DNA of 64,000 nt, taken from an uncultured Erysipelotrichaceae bacterium. Lineage in GTDB: Bacteria > Bacillota_I > Bacilli_A > RFN20 > CAG-826. How positions within the stretch are numbered: the stretch's first letter is position 1; every line of letters starts with the position of its first letter. Below, piece after piece: positions 1 through 7,872 of the stretch. The stretch spans positions 62,001 through 126,000 of the forward strand of contig CADBXE010000001.1 of assembly GCA_902798595.1 (NCBI GenBank), read 5' to 3'. The notes under the pieces are model-generated. The model saw only the letters and a program-made list of their open reading frames with translations. It ran no database searches and was not told the DNA's origin. Position numbers and translations under genes: made by a program.

Positions 1-422
1 AGATTGTGGGCTTAGATTTAGGCGCGGATGATTATTTGCCAAAACCATTTAATGTTGATGAACTATTAGCCCGTATTAGAGCGCTTCTCCGTCGTAAACC
101 TGCTTATGATGAAGTAGAAACATTATCCTTTGGGGATTTAGAGTTAGACATCAATACCCTAATGCTATCCACGAAAGAAGATAAAGTACCTTTGATGAAC
201 AAAGAAATGCAAATCATGACCTTATTAATGAAGGCTAAAGGTAACGTTGTCTCTTTAGAAACTATTTCTAAGAACGCTTGGGATATTGAATCATATTCCA
301 CGAGTGAAAATGTTTGGGTCTTTATTTCTTATTTAAGAAAGAAGATTGAAAAGATTAAATCTAGTGTAAAGATTAAATCTATCCGTTACCAGGGTTACTA
401 TTTGGAGTGCCAAAATGATTAA
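1..422 (+). CDS. Response regulator, OmpR/PhoB type (5' end outside window)
   Basis: The reading frame is open from the first bases, so the N-terminal part of the receiver domain with the phosphorylated Asp lies outside the window. What remains starts with the end of the receiver: a DDY/LPKPF segment holding the conserved Lys-Pro of strand 5, then helix 5. The C-terminal half fits the winged-helix DNA-binding domain of OmpR-type regulators (strands around FGDLELD, then a recognition region ending in IRYQGYYLE). The stop overlaps the start of the downstream histidine kinase by 8 nt, so the two form a translationally coupled two-component pair. The target is unknown; the surface-protein operon downstream at 1941-5603 is an obvious candidate by proximity, but that is inference. 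Confidence 0.93.
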   Translation, partial: IVGLDLGADDYLPKPFNVDELLARIRALLRRKPAYDEVETLSFGDLELDINTLMLSTKEDKVPLMNKEMQIMTLLMKAKGNVVSLETISKNAWDIESYSTSENVWVFISYLRKKIEKIKSSVKIKSIRYQGYYLECQND

Positions 423-1809
423 GAAACTAAGGCTCCGCTTCATATTAAGCGCTCTTTTCTCTATCTTCTTAGTCTTAGCCGCGACCATCGCGGCCATTAA
501 TGTATCTAACTACGTTCGCGCGGAACGTGATACTGCAACGTTATTGGACCAAGTAGTGGACAGAGAACGTGAATCATTAGTGAAACAAAACTCTTTTGAT
601 TATGTCAATAGAGGTCAACCAGGTGGTCAAGGTGGTTGGGGTCAACCAGGTCAACCAGGTGGTAACCCTGAAGAACAGCCGGAAAAGCCAGATGAGTTTC
701 AATTTAAAGAAAGCGATCCCAACAAAGACGATCCACGTGGTCAATATTTCATCACTGTTTTTAATACTGATAGCAGTGTTGAGTATACATACTTCCATAT
801 GATTTCCGTTGATAAAGAAGCGGATCAACAAATGGCCATCACTGTTTATAACGGCAATAAATTAACAGGCAAAATTGGTAACTATTCTTTTAAGAAAATA
901 ACCAAAACAGACTACGCTAGACAACATTATTATTCCGCAACATGGAACAACACTGGCTATAGGATGGATTATGAAGAAGTGGATGAACAAGTGCCTTTCA
1001 CCGCGACATATGTTGTGTTCGTGGATACCACTGAAGCAAGCAAATCTTTTGGTAACTGGTTAGCGACCTCAGTTATTATTGCTTTGGTGAGCTATACAAT
1101 TATCGCAACGTTAATCATTGTTTCTAGTCACTTTGTTTTTAGAACTAGTGAAGAATCATATAAAAAACAAAAAGCGTTTATCACCAATGCTTCCCATGAG
1201 CTAAAAACGCCATTAACCATTATTAATACCGATGTTGAGATTCTTAAGATGGACCATGGGGAAAACGAATGGACTGATTCAATCGCTGATCAAGTGAGAA
1301 GATTAACAATGATGACTAATCAATTAGTCACTCTTTCTAGACTTGATGAGGCTAATATGCAAAACTACCCATTCACTGTGTTTTCTATTTCCCAATTAGC
1401 AAAAGAATCCGTGGATGCTTTCTTACCAACATATGAGAAATCTGGTTTTAAATTTAAAAGCGATATTGATGAGGATATAGATGTACGTGCGAACAAATAT
1501 TTAATTAATGAATTATTCTATATCTTCTTAGATAATGCGCTTAAGTACGCAACCCCTAAAGGGGAAATCATCTTCAATGTTAAAAAGACTAATAAGAATA
1601 AATTAGAAATTTTATTCTCTAATGATACTGATGATAAAGAAGTTGATATTAATCAACTCTTTGAAAGATTCTATCGTAGCCCTAAGAACAGCAAAAAAGA
1701 AGGCTCCGGTATTGGTTTAAGTATCGCTAAAGAGATTATTGAACTACATAAAGGTAAAGTATCTGCTTCTTTAAGAAACGGTAAGATTTACTTCAATATC
1801 TCATTCTAA
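415..1809 (+). CDS. Sensor histidine kinase
   Basis: Membrane sensor kinase of 464 aa that would phosphorylate the response regulator ending at 422. Residues about 7-30 form the first membrane helix. An extracellular domain follows, to about residue 215, and contains a Gly/Pro/Gln-rich stretch at about residues 64-90. A second membrane helix lies at about 217-240. The HisKA H-box (NASHELKTPL) has the phospho-acceptor at His261. The HATPase domain shows an N-box (LDNALKYA) and a G-box (GSGIGLSIAKEI). The catalytic parts look complete and no HAMP domain is evident. The start codon overlaps the regulator's stop. The Gly/Pro-rich segment resembles one in the surface lipoprotein at 3354-5603. The signal it senses cannot be told from sequence. 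Confidence 0.93.
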   Translation: MIKKLRLRFILSALFSIFLVLAATIAAINVSNYVRAERDTATLLDQVVDRERESLVKQNSFDYVNRGQPGGQGGWGQPGQPGGNPEEQPEKPDEFQFKESDPNKDDPRGQYFITVFNTDSSVEYTYFHMISVDKEADQQMAITVYNGNKLTGKIGNYSFKKITKTDYARQHYYSATWNNTGYRMDYEEVDEQVPFTATYVVFVDTTEASKSFGNWLATSVIIALVSYTIIATLIIVSSHFVFRTSEESYKKQKAFITNASHELKTPLTIINTDVEILKMDHGENEWTDSIADQVRRLTMMTNQLVTLSRLDEANMQNYPFTVFSISQLAKESVDAFLPTYEKSGFKFKSDIDEDIDVRANKYLINELFYIFLDNALKYATPKGEIIFNVKKTNKNKLEILFSNDTDDKEVDINQLFERFYRSPKNSKKEGSGIGLSIAKEIIELHKGKVSASLRNGKIYFNISF

Positions 1810-1866
1810 AAACAAACTTAACAAAAAGATTTTTGATTTTAATTTCGTTTAAGTTTGTTTTTTTAA
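1809..1866 (+). terminator. Intrinsic terminator after the two-component genes
   Basis: An inverted repeat, AAACAAACTT at about 1810-1819 and AAGTTTGTTT at 1851-1860, is followed by a T run to 1864. The loop is long (about 31 nt), which weakens the call slightly. Confidence 0.65.
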
Positions 1867-1875
1867 TATGGAACT

Positions 1876-1932
1876 GACAATAGAGGCAAACTATATACCC
1901 AACATCCCTCTTTTGTCGTAACGGAAAGGAGG
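1876..1932 (+). promoter_or_regulatory. Leader with two competing hairpins before the VTC gene
   Basis: GACAATAGAGG (1876-1886) can pair with CCTCTTTTGTC (1907-1917) with one mismatch. The same CCTCTTT (1907-1913) is also complementary, with one bulge, to the Shine-Dalgarno AAAGGAGG at 1925-1932. The two pairings exclude each other, as in a leader that switches ribosome access. Pairing was judged by eye; no known riboswitch class was recognised. Confidence 0.4.
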
Positions 1933-1940
1933 TCAAATAG

Positions 1941-2675
1941 ATGGACGTTATTACTGTCATGAAACGTTACGAGATGAAGTTTATCCTTACTAAGGAACAG
2001 CTAGTATTCCTTAAGGATGCTTTAAAAGACCATATGGTAGTAGACCAATATGGCAAGACTTCTATCGCTTCCATTTATTACGACACTCCAGATTATCGCC
2101 TTATAAGAAGGTCCATTGAAAAACCCTCTTATAAGGAGAAGATCCGTTTAAGAAGTTATGGTCTGATTAAAAACGGTAAACCCGCTTATTTAGAAATTAA
2201 AAGAAAATGCGAAGGCATTGTTTATAAACGTAGAGTGGAAACTTCAGAAGTTGAAGTCGCTAGATTCTTGAATAAAGAAATTGATGATATTAGTGAAGGT
2301 CAAATCGCTAAAGAGATGGTTTATTTTAGAGACCTCTATCAAACTTTAGAACCTAAAATCATGATTGCCTATGATCGAACATCCTATAAAGAAATAGTGG
2401 GAGATATCCGTTTAACAATTGATGAGAATCCACGTTATAGAGCCTATGACCTTAATCTTCATACCTCCATGGATGGAGCGCCTCTTCTTCCATTAGGAAA
2501 TGCGATTTTAGAAATCAAAGTCCAACAAGAAATGCCTTTATGGTTAACAAGTATTCTTTCCGAAGGAAAGATTTATAAAACCACCTTCTCTAAAGTTGGT
2601 GAAGCATTTAAGAAAGTCATGAACATTAACAATATGATCATAGAAAGGAAGAAGGAACATGAACTCGTTATTTAG
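1941..2675 (+). CDS. VTC-domain protein (polyphosphate polymerase-like)
   Basis: 244 aa, matching the VTC/CYTH-tunnel family (VTC domain, polyphosphate polymerase-like). The signs are an N-terminal RYEMKF strand, YYDTPDY, the basic KIRLRSYG and YLEIKRK strands, YDRTSYK, and a C-terminal LEIKVQ strand. These Lys/Arg/Glu-rich strands line the triphosphate tunnel in characterised members. Eukaryotic Vtc4 makes polyphosphate from ATP; the bacterial substrate is not known. A strong ribosome binding site (AAAGGAGG) sits 8 nt before the ATG. The gene overlaps the DUF4956 gene by 17 nt and is followed by a Cthe_2159-type surface protein. I recall this trio as a recurrent bacterial cluster, pointing to a shared cell-surface or polymer-related role. 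Confidence 0.85.
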   Translation: MDVITVMKRYEMKFILTKEQLVFLKDALKDHMVVDQYGKTSIASIYYDTPDYRLIRRSIEKPSYKEKIRLRSYGLIKNGKPAYLEIKRKCEGIVYKRRVETSEVEVARFLNKEIDDISEGQIAKEMVYFRDLYQTLEPKIMIAYDRTSYKEIVGDIRLTIDENPRYRAYDLNLHTSMDGAPLLPLGNAILEIKVQQEMPLWLTSILSEGKIYKTTFSKVGEAFKKVMNINNMIIERKKEHELVI

Positions 2676-3357
2676 TTTATTAAGCAATGTTGATACAGTG
2701 CTCGTGGCATTAATGGTTACTTTTATTGCTTTAATTATCAGTGTTCTTTTCACTTTCCTGATTTCTTTAAAGATGAGAGGCACTAAAAGTTTCTTTGTGA
2801 CTTCGGCGATTATGCCAATGATTGTAGCGGCGGTTGTCTCTATGGTTTCTATATTCTTAGATCAAGCCACAACTGGAGTGGTACGAATCGCCACAATTGC
2901 GGTAGCTTTAGGCTTAATTAGATTTAGAAGTCAAAACGCTAAAGCAGAAGAACTATTACTCTTATTTAGTGGTGTCGCTATTGGATTGATCTGTGGTTTA
3001 GGCTATGTCGTATTCGCTTTAATCTTCGCTTTAGTAATCGCAGGCTTATACATTTTATTTACTAGCACTAAGTTATTCTCTAATAAGAGATTCAGTGGTG
3101 AAAAGATGTTAAAAATCACCATCCCAGAAACATTAGAATATAATGATGTTTTTGACGATATATTTAATCATTACTTGAAAAGTAATGAACTTTTAGAAGT
3201 TAAAACGACAGCGATGGGATCGTTATTTAGACTTTCCTATCGTGTGGAATTTAAAAACATCGAAGAAGAAAAAGAATTCATTGATGAATTAAGAGTGAAG
3301 AACGGTAATCTTGAGATTTCGGTTCTTCCATATGTTGGTGAGGAGAAATCTTTATGA
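2659..3357 (+). CDS. DUF4956 family membrane protein
   Basis: 232 aa. The N-terminal two thirds are hydrophobic with about four membrane helices (residues about 10-38, 45-68, 72-90 and 98-135). The C-terminal 90 residues are soluble and probably cytoplasmic. A basic RFRSQNAKAEELL motif falls between helices, typical of DUF4956, which commonly accompanies VTC-domain genes. The function is unknown; a membrane partner or transporter for the VTC-domain enzyme is a reasonable inference. It overlaps the VTC gene upstream by 17 nt and the lipoprotein gene downstream by an ATGA junction, so the three should be co-translated. Confidence 0.82.
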   Translation: MNSLFSLLSNVDTVLVALMVTFIALIISVLFTFLISLKMRGTKSFFVTSAIMPMIVAAVVSMVSIFLDQATTGVVRIATIAVALGLIRFRSQNAKAEELLLLFSGVAIGLICGLGYVVFALIFALVIAGLYILFTSTKLFSNKRFSGEKMLKITIPETLEYNDVFDDIFNHYLKSNELLEVKTTAMGSLFRLSYRVEFKNIEEEKEFIDELRVKNGNLEISVLPYVGEEKSL

Positions 3358-5603
3358 ATAAGAAAGTATTTTTCATTCCATTAACCATGTTTCTTGCTCT
3401 ATCTTTAGGAGCATGCAAACAAAAGTCCCATAACAGTAATGAACCAAGTCAAAACCAGAACACATCCTCTGTAAGTGGTGTGTCGCTTAACTATGAAGCA
3501 TTAACCATGTATGTTGGTAAAAGTGCGACATTAACCGCTACTGTTGAACCAGATACCGCTTCTAACAAGGAAGTATCTTGGTCATCAAGTGACACAAGTG
3601 TGGCCACAGTTAAAAACGGCACAATTAATGCGCTTAAAGAAGGTAACTCTAATATTGTAGTGACCACTAAAGAAGGTAACTACACAGCTACCTGTGCTTT
3701 AACTGTGGTAACTGAAGAAGAGGATACTCCATATGTTCCAGATACAAGTGACACAAATATCTACTTTGTGACTACTTCTAATCTAAATGAAGGAACATAT
3801 GATTCTAGTAAGGATGAATATACTTTCTCCGTTAATAAAAACTATAAACAAATCTATGTTAATGTTCCTGATAAAACTATTGTCTTAGAACTCAATGGTG
3901 TGACTATTGAAAATAACGCCAACTCACCTATTTATGTAGAGGACTGCGATACCTTAGAATTATCCGCGAAAAAGAGCACAACTAATAACATAAAAGATAC
4001 ACGTGGTGCCTATGTTACTGATCAACCAGGTCAAGGTAAGGGTGCAATATTTGTTAATAATGGTGACCTTAAACTTAAAGGTACAGGTACATTGAATATC
4101 AATGCTGGATATCTAAATGGTATCCACGGAAAAGATGATGTTAAGGTCCAAAAACAAACATTAAATATTAGCGCAGTTAACCACGCAATTAGAGGCAATG
4201 ATAGTGTAACCATTACTAGTGGTACATTAGATATCTCTTGTGGTGGTGATGCTTTCCATACAGAGAATAGTGATGTCTCCTCTAAAGGTAACCAAAAAGG
4301 TGATGTCACCATTAATGGTGGTAGCATCACTATTAACTCTTGGAGCGACGCTCTTCAAGCCGCTCATGACGCTGTTATTGAAGAGCTTGATAGTGAGAAT
4401 CCAATCAACTTAACAGTTAAAACAAATAAGTATTCTTCCTATAGCGGCTCTACTGTAGAAACAAGTACTTCAAACTTCTATTTAAGAATGAATAATTCTA
4501 CCTACTCTAATGGTGGTTATACATATGCCGCTTTAATTAATTCAGAGTGGTATGCCGCTAGCTATAAAGGCACGCAATCCAGTGATGGTCAAGGTGGTCC
4601 TGGTGGAGGCAGTCATGGTGGCCCAGGTGGATCAAACACATACCATATCTATCAAATTGCTAAACCAAGTGGTGCAACAAGCTTTACTTTATATCGTTTC
4701 CAAGGTAGTAACGTGACGTCATTTAACGCTGATAGTTATAACGCTGTTAGTGATGCAAAAGCCTTTAATGAAGCCTACGATATGGTCACTATCTCAGTGA
4801 GCAGTAAAACAATTAGCTTTGGTAGCTGGGGCAATTACGCTTCAGGTAACTCTAATAGTGCAGATGTGTCCGCAAAAGGCATTAAAGCGGAAAATGAGAT
4901 CTACATTAAATCAGGTGATATCAATATAAAAGCCTATGATGACGCAATCCACGCTAATAATGATGGCATTTTAGAAAATGGTACAACTCCATTAGGTAAC
5001 ATCAATATTTCTGGTGGTAGCTTAGTACTTAACGCCAGTGATGATGGTATCCACGCTGACAATATCGTTAACATCTCCGGTGGTGAGACACATGTTGAAT
5101 CCGCTTATGAAGGTATTGAAGGTAATGTCATCAATATCACAGGTGGTGAAACATATGTCTATGCTACAGACGATGGCATGAACGCCACTAAGGGTAAAAC
5201 TAACGCGGCAATTAATGTCAGCGGTGGCTTCCTTGATGTTGAGGTTCCTACTAACGGCGATACCGATGGTATCGATAGTAATGGCGCATATAATCAAACA
5301 GGTGGTGCCGTCATCGTTAAAGGTCCAGGATCTGCAAGTGGTAATTCTGGTGGTGGTGCAGCGGCTTTAGACACTGATGGTAGCGTTACTTTAAAAGACT
5401 GCACATTAATCATCTTTGGTGGCATGGAGAAGACTCCTAGCACCACAAATGTCACAAAGACAATTTGTTCTTCAACTACGGTTAGTACTGGTTCGCATTC
5501 AGTTTCATTCTCGTCTGGAAGTGCCAGCTACAATACAACACTAAAAACATCTTCAAAGGGATGCTTGGTCTATAGTGCGTTGGGTCAAGCAACATTGAAA
5601 TAG
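3354..5603 (+). CDS. Surface lipoprotein with BIG2 and Cthe_2159-like carbohydrate-binding domain
   Basis: 749 aa. A lipoprotein signal peptide ends in a lipobox (LGAC, Cys21). Residues about 40-122 form a BIG2 Ig-like domain (YVGKSATLTATV, VSWSSSDTSVATV). The rest consists of repeated turns such as NISGG, DDGIHA and DDAIHANND, typical of the right-handed beta-helix Cthe_2159 (DUF4353) family, whose founding member binds polysaccharide. Two blocks of these turns are separated by a Gly/Pro-rich linker near residue 410. The protein is likely anchored outside the membrane and binds a surface or dietary glycan. It is the last gene of the VTC/DUF4956 operon and overlaps the gene before it. The ligand cannot be assigned. 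Confidence 0.85.
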   Translation: MNKKVFFIPLTMFLALSLGACKQKSHNSNEPSQNQNTSSVSGVSLNYEALTMYVGKSATLTATVEPDTASNKEVSWSSSDTSVATVKNGTINALKEGNSNIVVTTKEGNYTATCALTVVTEEEDTPYVPDTSDTNIYFVTTSNLNEGTYDSSKDEYTFSVNKNYKQIYVNVPDKTIVLELNGVTIENNANSPIYVEDCDTLELSAKKSTTNNIKDTRGAYVTDQPGQGKGAIFVNNGDLKLKGTGTLNINAGYLNGIHGKDDVKVQKQTLNISAVNHAIRGNDSVTITSGTLDISCGGDAFHTENSDVSSKGNQKGDVTINGGSITINSWSDALQAAHDAVIEELDSENPINLTVKTNKYSSYSGSTVETSTSNFYLRMNNSTYSNGGYTYAALINSEWYAASYKGTQSSDGQGGPGGGSHGGPGGSNTYHIYQIAKPSGATSFTLYRFQGSNVTSFNADSYNAVSDAKAFNEAYDMVTISVSSKTISFGSWGNYASGNSNSADVSAKGIKAENEIYIKSGDINIKAYDDAIHANNDGILENGTTPLGNINISGGSLVLNASDDGIHADNIVNISGGETHVESAYEGIEGNVINITGGETYVYATDDGMNATKGKTNAAINVSGGFLDVEVPTNGDTDGIDSNGAYNQTGGAVIVKGPGSASGNSGGGAAALDTDGSVTLKDCTLIIFGGMEKTPSTTNVTKTICSSTTVSTGSHSVSFSSGSASYNTTLKTSSKGCLVYSALGQATLK

Positions 5604-5630
5604 TTTTCAGTGATAGGTTCCTTTCTCACG

Positions 5631-5662
5631 GAAAAGGTCAGTTCGCTGATCTTTTCTTTTTG
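5631..5662 (+). terminator. Intrinsic terminator of the VTC operon
   Basis: AAAAGGTCAG and CTGATCTTTT form a 10-bp stem (one G-T pair) around a TTCG tetraloop, followed by TTCTTTTTG. Confidence 0.85.
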
Positions 5663-5933
5663 CCTATAAATATTAAAAGAAAGTGCGGGTGTGAGGGTGT
5701 GCAAGCGGGTGCCTGCACACACCTCTGGGCGCGCTCAAAATATAAAAAGATAAATAATGAATAAAAATGCTTAAAAAATAGACAAAAATACCAAAAATTA
5801 ATAAAAAAACAAAAAATCTATATTAAAAAAGTTAGACTATATCAAAGAAAAATAACTACTATAAAAAATAATTGAAAAATTTTTAAAAAAAGTATTGCAA
5901 TAATTTTTAAATAAGCGCATACTATAATAACCC
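5663..5933 (+). promoter_or_regulatory. Gene-free spacer: GC-rich hairpin, A-rich tract and promoter of the noncoding RNA
   Basis: No ORF of note. A GC-rich hairpin pairs GAGG-GTGTGCA (5693-5703) with TGCACAC-A-CCTC (5714-5725). About 170 nt of A-rich sequence follow, with runs of A spaced like an UP element or bent DNA. TATAAT at 5923-5928 is a clear -10 box. TTGCAA at 5895-5900 lies 22 bp upstream, too far for an ideal -35, but 18 bp from an overlapping CATACT. Transcription would start near 5934. Confidence 0.6.
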
Positions 5934-6034
5934 ACCCGGTAAACGAGTGAGTTAGATAATAAGAATTGATAGATTCTTAATATCTAAAGACCAGATAAAT
6001 CAATCAACGCAGGTATGTAAGTTGCTAAAGCGTT

Positions 6035-6340
6035 TCTGAGATTAAAGAAAAAGTTCAGATTAATGATTGTACTGGCAGGCTAGAGCAATCTAGCCAAGGG
6101 CAAAATCCTCCCTGCTACAGTGGATGCTGAATTAGAGTTTGACAGCGTAAAGCCACCGCCCGACAAGATCGAAGAGGAAGATGAAGGTGAATTACCCATC
6201 GAACACCCCACATTCAGGCTAGAGCAACTTAAAACCTGAAATAAGCTAACTGGTCAGTAATGGCACAGAGAGTGAATGGGCGAAAACTTAGCCTTAAAAA
6301 GTAAGACGATCACCACTAAAACGACGTTGATAGTAAGGCT
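6035..6340 (+). repeat. RNA repeat unit 1
   Basis: Hairpin A: TCTGA 6035-6039 with TCAGA 6055-6059. Hairpin B: outer GTGG 6120-6123 with CCAC 6153-6156, inner GCTG 6126-6129 with CAGC 6143-6146. CGAAGAGG at 6170-6177. A further hairpin TTCAGG/CCTGAA at 6213-6240. A closing AGCCTTA/TAAGGCT pair at 6290-6296 and 6334-6340. Confidence 0.75.
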
Positions 6341-6649
6341 CTGGGATTAAAGCTCCCAGTTAATGATCGCAAAAGGCTGGAAGACCGCAAGGAAATCCAA
6401 ACGGCAAACCTCACTGCTACAGTGGTCGCTGAGTTAGAGTTTAACAGCGTAAAACCACCGCCGGACACAAAGACGAAGAGGGAAAAAGAGAGCGAGTTAG
6501 AGAAAACCTAACCGCAAAGCCTAAATCGCATTACTCAACCTAACGTGCGATGATAGCGAGAGAACCCAGATGGAAATCTCGTGAAGAAAGGGCCTAGAGA
6601 GCTTAAGACTAGATAAGTCAACCACCTCCATTAACTGATTATGGAGCCT
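6341..6649 (+). repeat. RNA repeat unit 2
   Basis: Hairpin A: CTGGG 6341-6345 with CCCAG 6355-6359 around ATTAAAG. Hairpin B: GTGG 6422-6425 with CCAC 6455-6458, and GCTG 6428-6431 with CAGC 6445-6448. CGAAGAGG at about 6474-6481. GTTAG/CTAAC at 6496-6512 and ATCGCA/TGCGAT at 6525-6551. Confidence 0.75.
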
Positions 6650-6938
6650 CGAAGGATTAAAGAACCATCGTTAACTGGTTGCGCTAGCAAAGAATCATCA
6701 GGAATGGTGATTATCGGTACGATCCCACCTAACTAGCAATAGTTACCGGCATCTGCGTTAAAGCTTGGCAGAGTAAACCCGGCACCGGACATGACGAAGA
6801 GGATAACAGTTCCAAAGCCAATGACTTGGAAAAGCTGGCCATTAATGCGCTACTCAGTTCAAAACGCATTTTAACAAGAAGCATCACCAGCGAATGCAGC
6901 TTAACTTGGGTATCTGGTAACAGGTACAACGGTTCAAA
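6650..6938 (+). repeat. RNA repeat unit 3
   Basis: Hairpin A: CGAAGG 6650-6655 with CCATCG 6665-6670 around ATTAAAG. Hairpin B with compensatory changes: CCGG 6746-6749 with CCGG 6779-6782, and TCTG 6752-6755 with CAGA 6769-6772. CGAAGAGG at about 6795-6802. TTCCAA/TTGGAA at 6810-6831 and AATGCG/CGCATT at 6844-6870. The most divergent of the three units. Confidence 0.7.
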
Positions 6939-6975
6939 AGAAGGAAGCGGAAATTGTCCGCTTCTTTCTTTTTGT
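6939..6975 (+). terminator. Strong intrinsic terminator of the noncoding RNA
   Basis: A 13-bp stem (6939-6951 with 6957-6969, core GAAGCGGA/TCCGCTTC) with a 5-nt loop and a T-rich tail. It ends about 20 nt before the next start codon. Confidence 0.92.
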
Positions 6976-6995
6976 TTTTGTATTAAACTATTGGT

Positions 6996-7820
6996 ATGTA
7001 CGATCCACATTCAACAAGATATAAATATCCAGATTTTACTGACCAACATTATTTAGTGGTTAAAAAGAATAATGGGGCAATTTTTGATGAGAATTACCCA
7101 TATATTGATAATTCCAAAGGCTTTAGATTTAAAAAATGGTGGGTACGTGTACTATTAAACTTAATTGTTTTCCCAATTTGTCCTATTTACATGGGACTAA
7201 GAATTAAAGGTAGAAAGAACTTAAAAATATATAAGAATGAACTATCTAATGGAGCGATAACAGTCTCTAATCATATTCATATGTGGGACTATATCGCTAT
7301 TATGAAGGCTATTAGACCAAGAAAACCTAGAGTATTAGTGTGGGCCCCTAATGTTAGAGGTGAAAGTGGTACTTTAGTGAGATTAGTAGGGGGTATCCCT
7401 ATCCCTGATGGTAATTTAGGTGGTAAAGTTGCTTGTAATAAAGCAGTGGAACAATATTTAAATGATGGAGGATTCCTACAAATATACGCTGAAGGCAGTA
7501 TGTGGGAATGTTATCCATATATTAGACCATTCCATACGGGCGCTATGTCGTTAGCCTGTCGTCTTAATAAACCAATCTTACCAATTGGCTTTTCTTTTAG
7601 AAAACCAAGTTGGATAAGAAAACATATCTTTAAACAAGAAGTAGCAATCACGCTTACTATTGGCAAACTATTATTTAGAGATGATGGTTTACCAGAAGGT
7701 GAGCAGCGCATTGATTTAACTAAACGTGTCCATCGTGAAGTATGCTTACTCGCCGAGGTTGATCCTAAAGATAATATTTACGAGCCAATATTTAATAACT
7801 CGAAAAGAATAGAAAAATAA
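6996..7820 (+). CDS. 1-acylglycerol-3-phosphate acyltransferase family (PlsC-like)
   Basis: 274 aa, membrane-associated acyltransferase. The catalytic H-X4-D motif is seen as NHIHMWD (about residue 90). The substrate-binding block is YAEGSMW (about residue 168), followed by the conserved PILPIGF. A short hydrophobic segment (VLLNLIVFPICPIYMGL) precedes the catalytic site, as in PlsC. Expected reaction: transfer of an acyl chain to lysophosphatidic acid in membrane lipid synthesis, although the family includes other acceptors. The start lies just past the noncoding RNA terminator and no clear ribosome binding site is present, so the first ATG is accepted with some doubt. The downstream gene is convergent, with a shared terminator. 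Confidence 0.85.
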   Translation: MYDPHSTRYKYPDFTDQHYLVVKKNNGAIFDENYPYIDNSKGFRFKKWWVRVLLNLIVFPICPIYMGLRIKGRKNLKIYKNELSNGAITVSNHIHMWDYIAIMKAIRPRKPRVLVWAPNVRGESGTLVRLVGGIPIPDGNLGGKVACNKAVEQYLNDGGFLQIYAEGSMWECYPYIRPFHTGAMSLACRLNKPILPIGFSFRKPSWIRKHIFKQEVAITLTIGKLLFRDDGLPEGEQRIDLTKRVHREVCLLAEVDPKDNIYEPIFNNSKRIEK

Positions 7821-7860
7821 AACAGTCACCTCTTTAGCACTTAAGGGTGACTGTTATTCA
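7821..7860. terminator. Bidirectional terminator between convergent genes
   Basis: A perfect 10-bp inverted repeat, AACAGTCACC (7821-7830) and GGTGACTGTT (7846-7855). It is flanked by A-rich sequence on the left and T-rich sequence on the right, so it serves the plus-strand acyltransferase and the minus-strand small gene. Confidence 0.85.
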
Positions 7861-7872
7861 TTAGTGAGCACA

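Larger units (their letters stand above)
5934..6975 (+). ncRNA. Large structured noncoding RNA, about 1.04 kb, with three internal repeats
   Basis: No plausible protein gene lies here, and GC content is higher than in the flanks. The region is bounded by a -10 box (5923-5928) and a strong terminator (6939-6975). It contains three degenerate tandem units (from 6035, 6341 and 6650). Each has hairpin A, a stem closed over an ATTAAAG loop and followed by TTAA(T/C), and hairpin B. Hairpin B keeps exactly a 4-bp stem, a 2/6-nt internal loop whose 3' side reads GTAAA, a 4-bp stem and a 13-nt loop. Its stems change in a compensatory way: GTGG/CCAC and GCTG/CAGC in units 1 and 2, CCGG/CCGG and TCTG/CAGA in unit 3. 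Each unit then has a CGAAGAGG motif and further hairpins. Known large RNAs (OLE, GOLLD, ROOL) are alternatives that I could not test. Confidence 0.8.

Noticed and set aside
4031-5297. Minus-strand ORFs inside the BIG2/beta-helix lipoprotein gene
   Set aside because: They mirror the repeated turns of the real plus-strand protein and have no start signals.
5934-6975. RNase P RNA, tmRNA, 6S or SRP RNA as identity of the large RNA
   Set aside because: The length is two to ten times too great and I do not see their signature sequences; the three-unit layout does not fit any of them.
6729-7056. Short ORFs on both strands (about 6729-7010 minus and 6826-7056 plus) at the end of the large RNA
   Set aside because: They cross the strong terminator, have no ribosome binding site or family-like sequence and conflict with the conserved hairpins; they are chance frames in an RNA gene.
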